Below, piece after piece: positions 47,091-60,559 of a stretch of 64,000 nt of DNA (its first letter is position 1; every line of letters begins with the position of its first letter). The notes below the pieces were generated by a model. It did no database searches, was not told the DNA's origin, and saw only the letters and a list, made by a program, of their open reading frames with translations. The stretch is taken from positions 9,848,571 through 9,912,570 of the forward strand of contig NC_045151.1 in the NCBI RefSeq assembly GCF_008831285.2, given 5' to 3'. Source of the DNA: Nymphaea colorata (taxonomy: Eukaryota > Streptophyta > Magnoliopsida > Nymphaeales > Nymphaeaceae). A program made the position numbers and the translations under genes.

Positions 47091-48841
47091 TGTTGCTGGT
47101 TATGGGGGTTCCATTTGACATTCGATATGAGTATCTAGTTTATAGGTCCTTTTTGTTTCTCATTTCTTCTCCTTCTTTTTCCGAGAGATGATTTTGTGCT
47201 TTTGCTGCTTTACTTTTAATCAAATTCAGATGAAGGATTGTTGCGACACGTTTAATCCTATAGAAGGAGTGCTTGTTTGTGTTGCTTTTGTTGTCGCCAA
47301 AATTTTGCTTTTATCCGTTTTTGTTGTCGCTATAAGACACTGCAATTTTGTGCTTTTGCTTGTTTGAGCTCATCGGGTGGAACCTGTCAAAGGGAGAGTG
47401 GGAAATAGGAAGAATATCTTTATCTATAATGCTATCGAGTTCTTGAGTACATTCATGTTTTTCCATTTATCTGATTTATGGTGAAGCTATGCATATGAGG
47501 TGCCTATGGATCCCTTGTTTTTAATTTCACCCGGTGTTGTTAACCTGCTTTGTTTTACCAACGGATAAAATCATTCTTTCTGGATGTGTCTAAGAGTTGG
47601 AGGCCGTAATAAGCTCATGCACCGATTTCCTGTTCTTGTTTCCTGCTTAGCTGCAGATGGTGGCTTATCGCTGCCACTCCTTTGACAGTACAACCCTTGA
47701 GATTTTTTGGTACCATGGCTTGCTACTTGCGAGTGTTACTTTTTAAACTGTAAATTAAAGTTGGAACAATGATGAGAGGTTCTGTTACACCTTTCACAAT
47801 ATTGTTACCATCTGCTTCGCCTACAATGGTTGTCTATTACTCTATGTTCCTTCTCCTTTCCTGACAAGAATCTGCAAATGGGCATTCAAGTTAAGTGCGT
47901 ATGGAAGGCTGTGTGTGTGCAAAACTGAACTTTTTAAGAAAGTATAGTCGATCAATGTTTCTTTTTTGTTTACCTAATATACATGCTGGAAGCTGCAATT
48001 TTTTGTAAAGTCCAGCTGGAAAATTAGCCTCTCAGCCAAACTGTTGGTGCTGGAAAGTCAATATGCTTTCCTTGTACAACAAGTGGCACCATGAGAATCG
48101 GTTACAATTTACAAACTTTCCTTCAGAGTCTATGTGGAACTCATTTCAGTCTCAGTGCTTCTCACTTTTCATTTGCACATCTGATAATGGATTCACCTTT
48201 CTAGTCGTCTGATATTTGTATGCTTGCCGTCGAGTACTTTGTGACAATGTTGCTTTTGCAATGTCATGTCCCTCATCTTTAGACCGACCAAGAATGGACA
48301 AATATATTCTTACCTTGCGCTGAAAAAATAAAGAGAAGTTTTGCACAAAAGGGGGAAGGGTCGAACACAACGGTGATCTGAAATTGGAACTTCGGAACCC
48401 CTTTTTCATTGGCTGCAAAATGAATCCAATTACTCTCATCATTGACATGCCGTAGCCCAACTCTTCCATTGTGAGTTCAATCATGTAGGCTTTGTCATTT
48501 TGTTCAATCGAGGCACCCGGATGATACCAGTGCAGAACACACTACCGATACATTCCATAGTACCACTGACCAAACTGAACATGATTTTCTGCAGATACAT
48601 GAATTTTCTCCTGAAACAATACCTATTGTTTACAATTTAACACAAAACAACCTTGTTAATGCACACATATGTGCACAGCCACACACACAAATACATGTTT
48701 AAATATATGTGGACATACATACAGACATGCAATGCATGCATACAAACATACCTACATACACACACAAATACACATATATTATATTTTGAATTGATATTCT
48801 TTTGTATTTTACTTATATCTTATGTGTATGCATGCATATAC
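47091..48841. other. RPL27a 3' flank and noncoding DNA
   Basis: The first 150-200 bp are probably 3' UTR (T-rich, with AATCAAATTCAGATG near 47220 as a weak polyadenylation context). A minus-strand open frame (48152-48484, 110 codons) lies beyond a stop after possible exon sequence at 48590-48520 and is probably 3' UTR or chance. CA-rich sequence is at 48650-48780. Confidence 0.4.
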
Positions 48842-50311
48842 CGACAATGAATTTGATAAAATCTTCCTGGAACTTAGAGCTCCCAAAGGCATTTTCTAAC
48901 AGAGAAGCGACACTAGTCATCACTCCGTTGTAAAAGGGTGTTCCTGCTATTGGTTCTGCTCTTTTCACTGCATTTGTACCATTTAATTTCCAAGTTCTCA
49001 ACTCATTTGGATCCAACTTAATAAATATAGCTTGCTGAAAATATTTACAGGTTCAGCTTAGGGAAACTTTTCTGTGACGTTGAGAAACCTTGATTGCCTA
49101 AATTATTATTGTACTTTTTAGTTGTCATCTCATACATTTTTTTTAAAATTTCATCAAATGGCACATTGGTCATTTGACAAACACCAGTGCTGCATTTGAT
49201 GATTAGCAGGGTTGTTCTTTTCTGGAATAAATTCTTCTCTATGCATAAGAAAATATCATTGGCAAGTACTTTCCTTTAAGTTCCTGAATTTTCAGAGTGA
49301 CATCCTGTCTTATTAAGTATAACTGTTTGCACTCGAGTCTTATTAAGTCTGACTGTTTGCGCTTACATCCGATTACTGAAGGCATTAATTCTTGGGCAGG
49401 GCCAGCTTGTTGGATCTGGGGCCGTCACTTTTACCTTCTTTGTAATCTGTTGATTTATTTTAACCATATCTCCTACAAATCTCTACCTAGTCAGTTATGC
49501 GGATTGGCCAATGTCTGCTTTGATTTTGTTTCTTATTATCTGTAATGTTTTGGTCTACTCATTTGTCTTTCAATTTTGGGGTCAATGCTTCTGATCTGCA
49601 TGCCCTTTCCCAAAGGTAGTTAGTCAGTGTGTTTTCAATTAGATTGACCTACATTTGACAACTATCAGTGTTCTTGCCATTTTTTAGGTGAGCACCATCT
49701 TGAGATAAAAAAACCTCACATCCCAAGGAGGATGATCTGACTTGGTCAACCAATGGAAATCTATTAGAACAGAAAAAGAAATTCAGAAATTAAATCGTGC
49801 AGAACTTAATCGAATCAAACATAGTTTAATTTGCTCCAATGCATACCTACTGAATGTCAACTCCATATACACAGTTCAATTAGCTGGCTTATAGTTTAAA
49901 GCACAGGAGTCAAGAAGTAGAATTATATGGTCATCTAAGCTTAAACTATGAGACAAGACAAAAGCGGCATTTTTGCTGTCCTCTTATACATGCAAGAAGA
50001 GCCATGCACTCTGCTGTTATGTAACAGCATTCTGCTCTTGTTATTTTGTGTAGTTTTTAGATCTCCAAATATCTGTAAATTCTGATTTTACTATATATTG
50101 ATTAAGTGGCTTTTCTTGCTGCTTAATTAATTAAACAATTGTTTCGATAGTAACTGATAATGGATGACAGAATGGAAGAAGACAGCAACTTTAGGAAACG
50201 TAAGGAAAGTTGATTTTAAGAATAACCAACAAGTTGAGGAGCTGCATATGACAGAACCTTATGATATATAGCATCAATTGACAATTTGGATATTCCAAGT
50301 GAATCGATCTC
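48842..50311 (-). CDS. two linked exons of an unrecognised gene or pseudogene
   Basis: Minus strand. A 54-bp exon (50258-50311, TTTGACAG acceptor, AAG/GTTCTG donor) reads EIDSLGISKLSIDAIYHK. A 193-bp exon (48842-49034, TATTTTCAG acceptor, G/GTATAT donor) reads QAIFIKLDPNELRTWKLNG, then TPFYNGVMTSVASLLENAFG and KFQEDFIKF. The phases join without a shift. An upstream candidate exon (50455-50494, VNGRSWMLGSSLT) does not match in phase. Downstream sequence at 48590-48520 reads EKIHVSAENHVQFGQWYYG and then meets a stop. I do not recognise the family. The exon-like features are real in the sequence, but the gene model is incomplete. Confidence 0.35.
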
Positions 50312-50519
50312 CTGTCAAATGCAAACAAGAAACATAGGAAATAATAGGAGTGTTTGGCAAGTCTGTATTTGGGTATTACCTCTTCATAATAATTTAAGAG
50401 ATAGACCATTTTATATGTTTTTTTTTTTTCATAAGAGTCACAATTTCGATAAACCTGTTAACGAGGAGCCTAGCATCCATGAACGTCCGTTAACCTGGAA
50501 AGCAAAAGATATTAGCTGG

Positions 50520-51900
50520 TTTTTTATATTCAATATTGCCCTTTACCACTAAGTAAAAGATATTTGTATTATTTCAGCTAATATATATTTGGGTTCACAG
50601 GTTAACAGCATGTGAGTGCGTTTTAAGTAATTGTTTTATAGTCTTAATGAACAGAGTGGATCTTATTAAGAAAATTGCAGGAAGTGGTTTGTCCTTTAAA
50701 AATTTTAAGCAAAATATAGGCCTGCAATGGGAAGTTTCCTAAAAGTAAAAGAATAGAGGCCAAAATGAGCCATCTTTCTTCCTCGCCGCCTCTTTTTATG
50801 TTTATCTGGTCACTGATGGCTATGTCAATTTGTATTTCTACTGTGGTTACTGGTTAGAACTTAAAAGGTGCATATCAATCGTTGTGCATCAATTTAATGA
50901 TATATGATATCAAGCTCAATATTCAGTCATTGAAATTAATATAGGCAGTATAACTAATTGTTGAATCCGTCCTTAATCAGGAACATAGTCTGTGATGGTC
51001 ACCAGATTGGTATTAGTTGACTATTAAAGGGTTGTTTGGCAGTTGAAACATTTTGTAAGTTTTTCATAAATCTATTTTAAAGATTGGAGTAGATTCATAG
51101 AACACTAGAACTATGTGTCCATAAATTTACCTCAATTTTGAAGGCAGATTCATGAAAACTCACAATGACAGAAAACCTGCATTAGAGTTAACATTTGAAT
51201 ATAAAATTAGCATGACCCTGGCTGCAGCTTAAAGCGCTCAGGGTCATTCTGAGCTCAAACCAGCTTAGCTGATCCATTGAATGCTAAGAGATTCGACGAT
51301 ATATGAGTGGTGCTGGAGACACATGATTCCATCCTGACTCACATCTTAAGTTGTACCCATTTCCGTCTCTCTCCCTTTCTCCTTCCTTATTCCGAAGATT
51401 TGGTTCAGCAGCTCATCTCTGGGCTGGTGTTGATTTCATGCTCCTTGGGATTTTAGTGCGAAGCCCACAAGCTCTCTCGCTCGCACTTTCATTCTAGCTA
51501 ATATGGACAAACCATGGACCCCTCCCCTTCAAATGTCAGATGGTCGGTTAATTTTCTATTATTGTCCAACATTAGCTTCTACTTTTCCTTTGCTTCTATC
51601 CAATTTTTAGTTCACAATTAATATAGTTGCACATATATTTTGCGTTTAACACGATTCACTCTACACCAAAAAATCTATCTGAATTAAGTCCTGTTGAGCT
51701 TTCCATGATGCATGGCGCCACTAGCTAGTTCCGTGCTCCTCAAGGTGCTCGGCTCTTTGCAACCGTAGATGTCGCCTCCAAACACCTCACCTCACCTCAA
51801 GCTTTGAAAAGATATCGAGAATTTTGCAAGCTCAGGATTGCAGTGGCTGCACCCATACATGAACAATTGAAAGGGAGCTGCAGTTCACTTCAATTTTATT
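50520..51900. other. noncoding DNA, no feature recognised
   Basis: AT-rich, with a CT-rich patch near 51360-51400 that resembles a plant 5' leader but is not followed by a supported frame. Nothing else is identifiable. Confidence 0.4.
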
Positions 51901-54350
51901 TACATTTTGTGCCCAAGAGTGTGCTTGGCTCAAGTTCCTAGGATAGGACCAAAAAGGTGCATGAGAATGAGAACAGTTTTGGTACAAGACTCGATGATTT
52001 TATGTTTGTGAGTCTGTTTACATAGTCTCCATGTTGAAAGTGCATCTTATAGGCCCAAAGCAACCATAGCTCTTCATCAAGAGACAGAAAAAACAAGCAC
52101 ACTAATACTCAATGAAGTAAGTAGTTAAGCACAGGTTAGCCTCAACAACACTACAATAAAGTTCTATTTCCAATAGTACAAACCAAGCTCAATAAGATTA
52201 ATGAAATTTGCAAATATCTTGGTTGAGTTTATGAACAACATTGGGTCAAGAAATATCATGGAAATAAGGAGTTATGAAAATATGAATAGGTTTGCCAAGA
52301 GATCTATTATGTCAAGCAAACAAATGGGTGATCTGTAGGTGAGAACAATGGAGATGGGAAGCCAAATAATGGTAGGTCTATTGACAGATGAGAAGGTCTC
52401 AACAAATCCTACTCTAAGGAGTTAAGTAAAACCTCTAGCAACAACTAAAGATTTGAGGTGATCTAAGGACATATTAGCCTTAAGCTTGGTTCTAAAAACC
52501 TATTTATCATCCAAAATAATTAAATGTGGTTATTTTTCAACTGAGGCTCAAATTTGAGTAGCATAAAGGGTGTCTTCATCAAATATTTTTTTGTACCAGC
52601 CAGGGTTTTTAAGGGTTGTATATGTGATTTATGTTATAAGGGATATCAAAAGGGTGGCTAAAGTGTATTCGGGATCGAGGTTGACAAATCTTGATTTGGA
52701 ATAGGTGCTCATGGGATAAAAATTTGAGAAACGTTGAAAGAAAAAATGAGCTGGTAAAGCAGACTAGCTCATTCAGCTCAACATAGTAAGCATCATTGGG
52801 AATATGGTTTATTAAAAAAGCCACATGCATGTGCCTATGATTTCTAACAATTGGTATGTTAAGGCATATGTAGCCTTAGTACTTCTTACACAAGGCAAAC
52901 CTTGTGGTTCGAGTTTCTTCAAAGTACTCCCTTGAATGAGGAAAATACTAAGCTCCAAAAATGAGCAAATACTTATAATCAAGCTACCCAATTAAATGCT
53001 TTTCCTTATATGCTGGTATTATGCTAAAAACCTTTTGTTGGGAGACTGATTCAACATTCAAACTGGCATAAGAAATCTTTCAACCCAGTATTTGGTGATA
53101 CTTAGCCTTAATAAACATAAACAACACCATGCAAGAAATACTTCGACAATGTACTTAACTCACCCATTTTTTTCAGGGACTTTTCAGTAATGATAAACTA
53201 TGATGATTTTTAATTCTCCAAGATCTTTTTAGAGGGAAGTGGTAATAGATTCTACACAAATGTTGGTTTTTGCAAAGTTTTTATTTTGTGTCCAAAATGA
53301 TAAACAAGCTGGTGATAAATATTAAAAGTGAATGAAAACTTTTGACTTAAAATTGAGGGTAAAAAGCCAAGCGTTCCAGGTACATTAATAGTATCATTCA
53401 ACCCTGGAAAAGGTAATGAGAGATTGTCCCCATAAATCACAATGCACATCCTCAAAAGTGGTAAGAAAAGACAATTTTTTCTAACTACCCGTGGTAGATG
53501 CTGAACAAAAACACCAATCATAGAAAAAGTTATACAAATAAATTTGCTTTTGTAAAGGAAAACAATAATTCCATTCCCATGTAAACCACTCATTTCTGCC
53601 ATGTAGTTCGAATAATTCCATTCCCATGTAAACAACTCATTTCCGCATGTTGTTCAATGGACATTTTGAGATCAATTGGAGGGATAATCCTGGAGGGAGG
53701 TAGCTGCATGATGTGAGAACGTAAAGATCACCCTTCCTATATGCCATTACCATTATACAATTCATTCTTCTATCCTTTATCACAGCCTAATTTTGATAAA
53801 ATTTGAAATATAAGTCTGAACTCAAAGTCAATTGGGTAATTGAAAGAAGCATGCTCTTTATTTCAGACTACATCAACCCCTTTTTAGTTGAAAATGGCCA
53901 TTTTCAATGCTAACTTGGGCAGTATAAGCATAGATGTATGATTAACTTTACTCCACCATCAAACGTATTCAAGGCCATATATAAGTATAAGATTTTGTAA
54001 AATAACTAAATTGGCAATAATATTAGAGGTCATCAATGTTGAGGAACCAAGCATTCTCCTAATTGCTGGTAATCTGGATGGCAGTCAAAGTTTAAGGGGT
54101 ATCATTGGCTTTGTACGAGTGGCTGAAATGATGGCAGCATTTTAATATTTTGTAGCTAGTTTTGGAACGGAGATACAATATGTGTATTTGCTTGTTAGCG
54201 TTTTGCTGACCTTGATTTTGAGTAGTTGTTCCAAAGGATGGCCAATTTCTATCGAGGGAAATGAGCATGCCTGGTTTGAGAGAATACGCATTCTCAACCA
54301 AATGCTCAATTTGATAAACCCCATCTTAATTGTAGTTGACATGGACATAG
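51900..54350 (-). mobile_element. Ty1/copia retrotransposon remnant
   Basis: Minus-strand translations spread over several frames show copia landmarks in order. 54092-54301 has NWPSFGTTTQNQGQQNANKQ (gag/protease junction-like text). 53252-53480 has LNFKSKVFIHF and HFGHKIKTLQ (integrase core start). 52330-52520 has TKLKANMSLDHLKSLVVARG and VGFVETFSS (start of the copia RT domain). Stops are frequent and no LTRs were identified. A 47-bp tandem duplication (53564-53610 and 53611-53650) disrupts the integrase part. The element is old and dead. It lies between the unrecognised exons and the six-exon gene, on the same strand as both. Confidence 0.7.
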
Positions 54351-55584
54351 TTGAGCATTAAAGGCCATATAATAGTGGCTATCACCAAACTTTGGAGGTT
54401 CTTGAATGTTTCGTGAGATTGAAGTCCAGCAACCAATTGTTTGTACTAGAATGGTGGCTTTTTCATGCTGGTGACCAAAGTTTCACGATTGCTACAAAAG
54501 CTATTAAAGGGAATAACATATATTTGTTAACAAGGGGAGTTACCCCGAAGAGGCAAAAGCCACTTACCTCTAGCACAGGGATTTTGCAGCAATTGATTTC
54601 TAGTTACCAAAAAACCACTTCCTGCTTTCCATTTTTCTCAATGGAACATTGCTTTCTAAATTTATTACCTACCTTCTGTAATTTATCTCACCTATGCTAA
54701 TTTTGTATTTTCAAAGCATGGACATCCTACTTAGGCCACATATACCACTTCTTGTATTTTTCAATTTTCAAAAATCATGGTGTGATTGACAAGGACATAC
54801 AACATATCCGAAAACAATGGCTTCTATGCATGAAAATGCATGCATACTCTAACACTCTCAAACACACACACATAAAGACAGAGAGAGAACAAATTAAACA
54901 CACGGAAAACTTTAAGAATTAAAAAAAATAAAAAATCATAAAAAACTACGAAAAACACAAAAAAAAACTTATAATACACATATAATACGCATTTTATTCA
55001 CGTTTTTTATTTTCTCACATTTTTTTAAAAAATACGAGTCTTTTTAACGTTTAATATGGCTGAGACATTTTTGGCGTATTATATGTGTCTTCTTGGAAAA
55101 AGACGTGTCTTTACTACAAGGATTAAAACATAATAGCATTGCTTAACATATATTGCATTCATAATCACTTTCTTGCCTTATATATGCACGAGAAAGGTAT
55201 TCACAAATTTCTCCATTACTTTTTCAGAATTTATTGAAAATTATTGAAAATCATTTTAACTCTTGCAAGATAGGACCTAGATAGAAAATTAATAGTAACA
55301 TGCTAGTTGCGTTGTCCACTGGAGCATAAATTTGTCTGACCTAGAAGTATGTTTCAATCTCTTTTCTATTGATTGTCATTCATAGGAGAAGATGAAAATG
55401 TCATATCAATAAAAAGGCTATAAATTGGTGAAACAAAATACAAAAAAAAAAAAGGAATTGTTCATTGATACCTTAGAAATAGTCTTCCATGTTACACTCT
55501 AAGCAATCAATTAATTAGAGAGATTAGGCAACCTAAACGATAGACAATCGACAATATGAAATATAACAAAGGACACTGGTAAGC
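54351..55584. other. 3' flank of the six-exon gene, noncoding
   Basis: A 102-codon plus-strand frame (54392-54700) has no recognisable motif. The stretch 54880-55080 is A/T-rich with many AAAAA and TTTTT runs. Nothing else is supported. Confidence 0.4.
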
Positions 55585-58500
55585 TTAGAAGCAAGAAATA
55601 TTTTTTGTTGACGTGGCAAAGTTGCAGGTGGAATATATAGAAGCTGCAGTGGCTCTAACAGCGAACTCATCATCCACATTGTCTCTTTCCTTAGACCTGT
55701 ATTTGTAATAACAGCTGGTTTAGTTAAAACTACATAGTCGCAATCAAATTTAGGGAGAAAGGGGTAGAGATTAAAAAAAAAAAAAAGAAACCAAATATTG
55801 GCTTCCATGTTATAAATGAAATGCTCAATGTGGCAAATGCACTATGAGTATGTTTTTTCACTGTTCTCAGAACAATCAGAACAGGCTGCTTGAACAGGCA
55901 GAACACAGTGTCCTCCTTTCGAGTAACAAGCATAACTCTAGAAACAGCAATGGCATTCCTCAGGTAACTTTGTCCATTCTCTGGCATTCCACCCCTAACT
56001 ATGTAACAGGAGAAGGCTGAACCTGGAACATAATGACAGTATGTCCTGCACTTCCATATCCAACTTTTAACAACCATTTCAATGAAACGGAACTGCAGCA
56101 TTCCGTTCCAGTGCCAGAACAAACCAGACATACTCTGTATGGTACTAATGAAATTGATGGAACTTGAACAGTAAAAACCTATTTGCCACCAAAAGGACTT
56201 TGACAACAGCCCTATCCTGGTATGGATAATGTTTGCTGCTATCATTTCTTTCAGAAGCTTAACATAAATAAATATTAATTTAATCTCATGAAATTACCTG
56301 GAAGAATTCTCTGACAAACTATCCAACTTTTTCGTGTTCATTCCATGCAAGCCACGATCACAGCATGCTTGCATTTCTTTCACCTGTCTTAGCCAGCTCT
56401 CCTGAACCAATAGCGAGGTGTTTCAAATTTTTAGAATTTAATGTAATTTGATGAAACTATGATTCTTACACTGTTGAAGGAAGATAAGTTTAACATTAAA
56501 CTGTGAGACAGAACAGTAGAGTGAGCAATGGCAAATTATTTTGGTATTATAGAAGTGGAAGAGGAAATGGCAGCTTTTACTCAAATAATGAAAGCTACAA
56601 GTTAAACATACTAATTTGACTTACAAGCTGTTTTCCCTCTTGTTGCAATGCCGCATCCATCTGATCAAATAGAGACCTCCATCTTATCAGATGATTGTCA
56701 CCTGCTGACAGCCCACCGCACTGCTCATTCACTTGGTTAGGGTTGAATTCCTTCAACATAATTAAAGGCAATTCATTTTGTATGATGGTTTGGATTCTCT
56801 TCTTGCTACGCCGCAATGCTGAAAGAGAATGATCATAAGAAAATCAGTCAATTTTTTTTTGCTTTGACATGGAGATCATAAGAAAGGTTAAAATAATTCT
56901 GCATAAAAAAGACCAACTTTGAAACTTAAATGACAAAGTCAAAGGGTGGTTTCATACGTATAAAGCATAAATCTATGTTTAGTTAGATTGAGTTGTTGAC
57001 TGTTCTGATGCAGAAGTACCCCAGTTTATATTAGAAAACTTTGAGGGTCATGACCCAAGATAAAACATGAAGACATCATAATGTGTGTGACTCTGAGAGC
57101 TCATACCTGCAAGTCGTCCCTTAATGTCCTGATAGAGAAGTTCCAACCATTGATGGGCCACAAAAGCAGCTGAAGGAAAAAAAAAAGTTCATATAATTGG
57201 TGATTGTCCTAATTAATTTTGACAATTTTAATAAGATTCACAGAAAACTGACTAGAGTACAAGCATAAGCAAAAGCTTTCGTTTTCACTTTTATCTATTT
57301 GCATAGATTTGAATAAGAGAGGGCTAAAAGAAAGCCTGATAGCATGCATTTGGCTAAGCATAAAGCTTATATTCAGGCTCTTACATCAAGGTCTTCCCAA
57401 GCTTGGAGGCTTCAAGCAATGGATAAACTTAAATTAACTAGCAAACAACACAGAAAACCTCCATCATCTCAAAATCTATCATTCCAAGCTGCTTGAAGTA
57501 ATAAAATGAAAGTAAAATATTCTGCATGAAAAGATAAACCTTTTATGGAAAGGCCAAGAAGGCTGTCTTGATTTGTAGTGATCTCCTCGGTACATAGCAA
57601 GCTTGGATTCTCCGAAGTGATTAGCCCCCTTGGCAGCATCATTGAGAGTCCATCCTTCCCAACTTCTAAACTAAGTTGTGAAATGAGAAGAGCTTCGGTA
57701 TGAGTTATCGGATCTGTTGTATCTTGTTGAATGGTTTTATTACTTTTTAACCAAAAACAGGAAGAGATATCGCTGGAAGCTTTTGGCTGATTTTTTGGGA
57801 GGAACTTTGGAGGTGTATGTTCATCAGAACCAAGTAAAGTTGCTGAACTGTCAGGCAAACTGGCACCATCAGCGTCTGGATTAGGTATTACTTCTCGTTC
57901 GTTTTCTTTTTCATTGATCTCTTGACTTTCTGATGATAATTGATTGAGCACTCCCTTTTGAGTTTGAGAATTATCAAGCTTCTCGGATTTCACCAAAGCC
58001 TCAATAATGGATTGAACCTGTTTACTATTTCTGACATGATTAATTATTCCAGGATTTAATGCTGTGAGTAATCCACTTGGAGCTGCAATCCTTGTGAATC
58101 TGTTAACCTGTTCTCTCTTTGCAAGTTCTATATTTTTCTTTAGTAAGTCCCTTTTCATCCTCTTTGACTGTGGTGGTCTTGACATATGTACCTTTTTACG
58201 TAAAGGTGCATGAAGTTGTGATGAAAGAAAACCATTTTGCTTCATTGCCTTCCACACTCTCAAGGAGTTAGTATCCTCTAATGGCCCTGTGCTGCTCCCA
58301 CACTCAGATGCTTTGTCATCTGTATCCAAGCCCTTCTTAGTCTTGACATAGTTCCATGTTCCCACAAAGTCTAGTTGATCCCGATTTCTTCTTGAAACCA
58401 TTTGATGCTGAGAATTTCCACTCATCAAGTTAATGTTATTAGTGACACCCTCTTGAAAAGCAATAGGGGGACCCAAAGTCAGATCTACATTAAGGAACTT

Positions 58501-60080
58501 CGAAGATTTAAAGCATTGTTCACCAGTCCCCAGTAAGCATTGTTTGGAGCCTGGTTCATTGCTGACCTTTTCAGGTGCTGTTTCTGCAGAAACTGAGGCC
58601 ATATTACCTTTTCTTTCTTGAGCAAGTGGTCTCCCTGCATGAGTCAAACTTGCACAAGCAGCCTCTCCCAAAAGTGAAAGAGCATTTCGTCCTGGTGTTA
58701 TTGCTTGGACTTTCACCTCAGCTCCAGGAGAACAGGAAACATGAATACTTGAATCAACATTCTCATGCTGAACTGGTTCTCCATCATCATGGCTGCCACT
58801 GCAATGACTTGGTGTATCTGGAGCCGACACACTTGCTTTCTGTCTTTCCTTATTAGTGCAACAATTGACAGTTGTTCCTTTAAATTCCAGGGACTCGTGA
58901 TCCTTTCGTGTTCTACCTGCAGTTACACAGAGAAATTTATGCAAAGTGTAAGTTTAATAAATTATCCATTGCCAAATCATTATGGTTAGTATTCTTCAAA
59001 AAAGTAAATGGCAATAATCCCTTAGAAACCATGTCATAGACTCTGTAATTGAAACATGCTCTCTCAGAATGTATACCATGGAATAGTATCACAGAAATGG
59101 GAGTCAAGACAAAAAAACACAATGAAATTTACATGTCCTTCGAGCACATTTGTCAGAAAAGTTTTGTGTGCACATGTGCACATACATATGTATCAACATA
59201 TGCAACCCATATAGCAAAGTTCACAGATCCCATGATTAAGGGCTTATTCGCCTTGGCAGATGTAAGCAATTTCTCAACCTGTAATTGTTGTCCAGGGTCA
59301 CACCTATGACCAACAAGCACAGGCATAAAAGGACTTTCATAGGAAGTACTGAAAAAATACAGAATACATGTTATTTTAAGGTTTTCTGTCAATCACGATT
59401 TTTTGCATCTGGACAAGGAACTAAAAGAATATTCATGCCCTAAGGATATGCTTGTCAAGGCCGACCTTGTAGGAACATGCTTCAGAGAAGGATTTCTCTG
59501 AATGTTATGATTAAGATATTTCCTTTAATGATTAAGTAGCACAATGTCAGGTGTAAGTCCAACAAACACACTTACTGAATACCATTTGCTATCATACTGA
59601 AATCTTGAGCTCATTCAAGAACTTGTAAACGGCAGAGTTAAGCCTGTTTTTATTTGTAGGATATCCTTTAGAGTGGCTTGGTGCACATCTTTGCAGGACA
59701 AATGTCACAAATCTTTATGTAAAAGAAAAAAGAAAAATTCAAATCAAGTTACATGAAGATTAAAAAAAGGGCCAATGCCTGAAAGAAACTGCATTTGCAT
59801 GTTCAGGTAGATGTCATAGGAAAATGGGATGAATGATTAAATAAATCTAACATTAAATCTCTAGAACAAAACACAAATTGTTGAATGAAGCAAGAATGAT
59901 GCATGTATTCCACTGGAAAAAGGAAGTCCACAGTATAATAGATGTGGTGGGTGAATGTCAAAAGAATAGGGAAGTCGTACTTTCTAAGTTGCATATGGAA
60001 TCCAAATCTTTCAGCTTAATTCTTTTTCTTGTAAAAACTGACCCACTGGCCAATAAGTCATTGCGATTCTCTGGCATTTC
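55585..60080 (-). CDS. conserved plant protein of unknown function, six coding exons
   Basis: Exons on the minus strand: 60080-59981 (ATG at 60077-60075), 58916-57540, 57169-57107, 56818-56625, 56401-56298 and 55696-55585 (stop TAA 55587-55585). All introns are GT...AG and every phase fits, giving 1947 bp or 648 residues. Exon 1 reads MPENRNDLLASGSVFTRKRI. The long exon 2 is mostly polar and probably disordered. Its conserved part (about residues 280-350) has a basic segment, SKRMKRDLLKKNIELAKREQ, that could be a nuclear localisation signal, then GLLTALNPGIINHVRNSKQV. Exons 3-6 form a conserved C-terminus: AAFVAHQWLELLYQDIKGRL, LRRSKKRIQTIIQNELPLI, ESWLRQVKEMQACC and a tail DDEFAVRATAASIYSTCNFA ending SCF. 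I know these blocks from uncharacterised land-plant proteins. No enzyme motif or membrane segment is seen. No break was found. An additional in-frame upstream exon cannot be excluded. Confidence 0.85.
59292..59347 (-). other. possible alternative exon in intron 1 of the six-exon gene
   Basis: The minus strand has TTTTTCAG, then an open stretch reading SYESPFMPVLVGHRCDPGQQ, then CAG/GTTGAG. It looks exon-like, but its phase does not fit between exon 1 and exon 2, which already join perfectly. If used, it would be in a variant transcript. Confidence 0.2.
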
Positions 60081-60559
60081 CTGATGAAAACACACAGACC
60101 ATGAAGCCATTATTAGAAACCACTAGAGAAGGGTAAGCAAATAAAATTTAGGAGCTGAAGAACAGTGAAAAGATTAGGAGATCACAGGATGATGCAATAA
60201 AATTAAAATATTAAATAGAAATTGGTAAAAAACCTGCTTTCTTTTACCAGGTGGTCAGCAAGAGTTTCAGAAAAGACTATCTGATGTCAAATGCATAGTG
60301 AGTGAAAGAGAGAAAGTCATGTAATAAGTTTGTTTGTTGATGTTTTCTTATCCACATAACATAAGTTGCTAAACCTCCCATGAATATGTTTTCTCATCTA
60401 AAATCTTGAACACTTTTTTAACATAAATACACAAACCTCTGTCACATAGGATAAACACACAAATTCATTGTTTATATTCATAAAAAATATATTACCAAAT
60501 AAAAAATACTAAAAATTCACCCAAAAGATACACAAAAAAAACAGAAAAACACTCAAGAA

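Noticed and set aside
48152-48484. 110-codon minus-strand frame
   Set aside because: It follows a stop in the same frame and has no recognised motif. More likely 3' UTR or chance.
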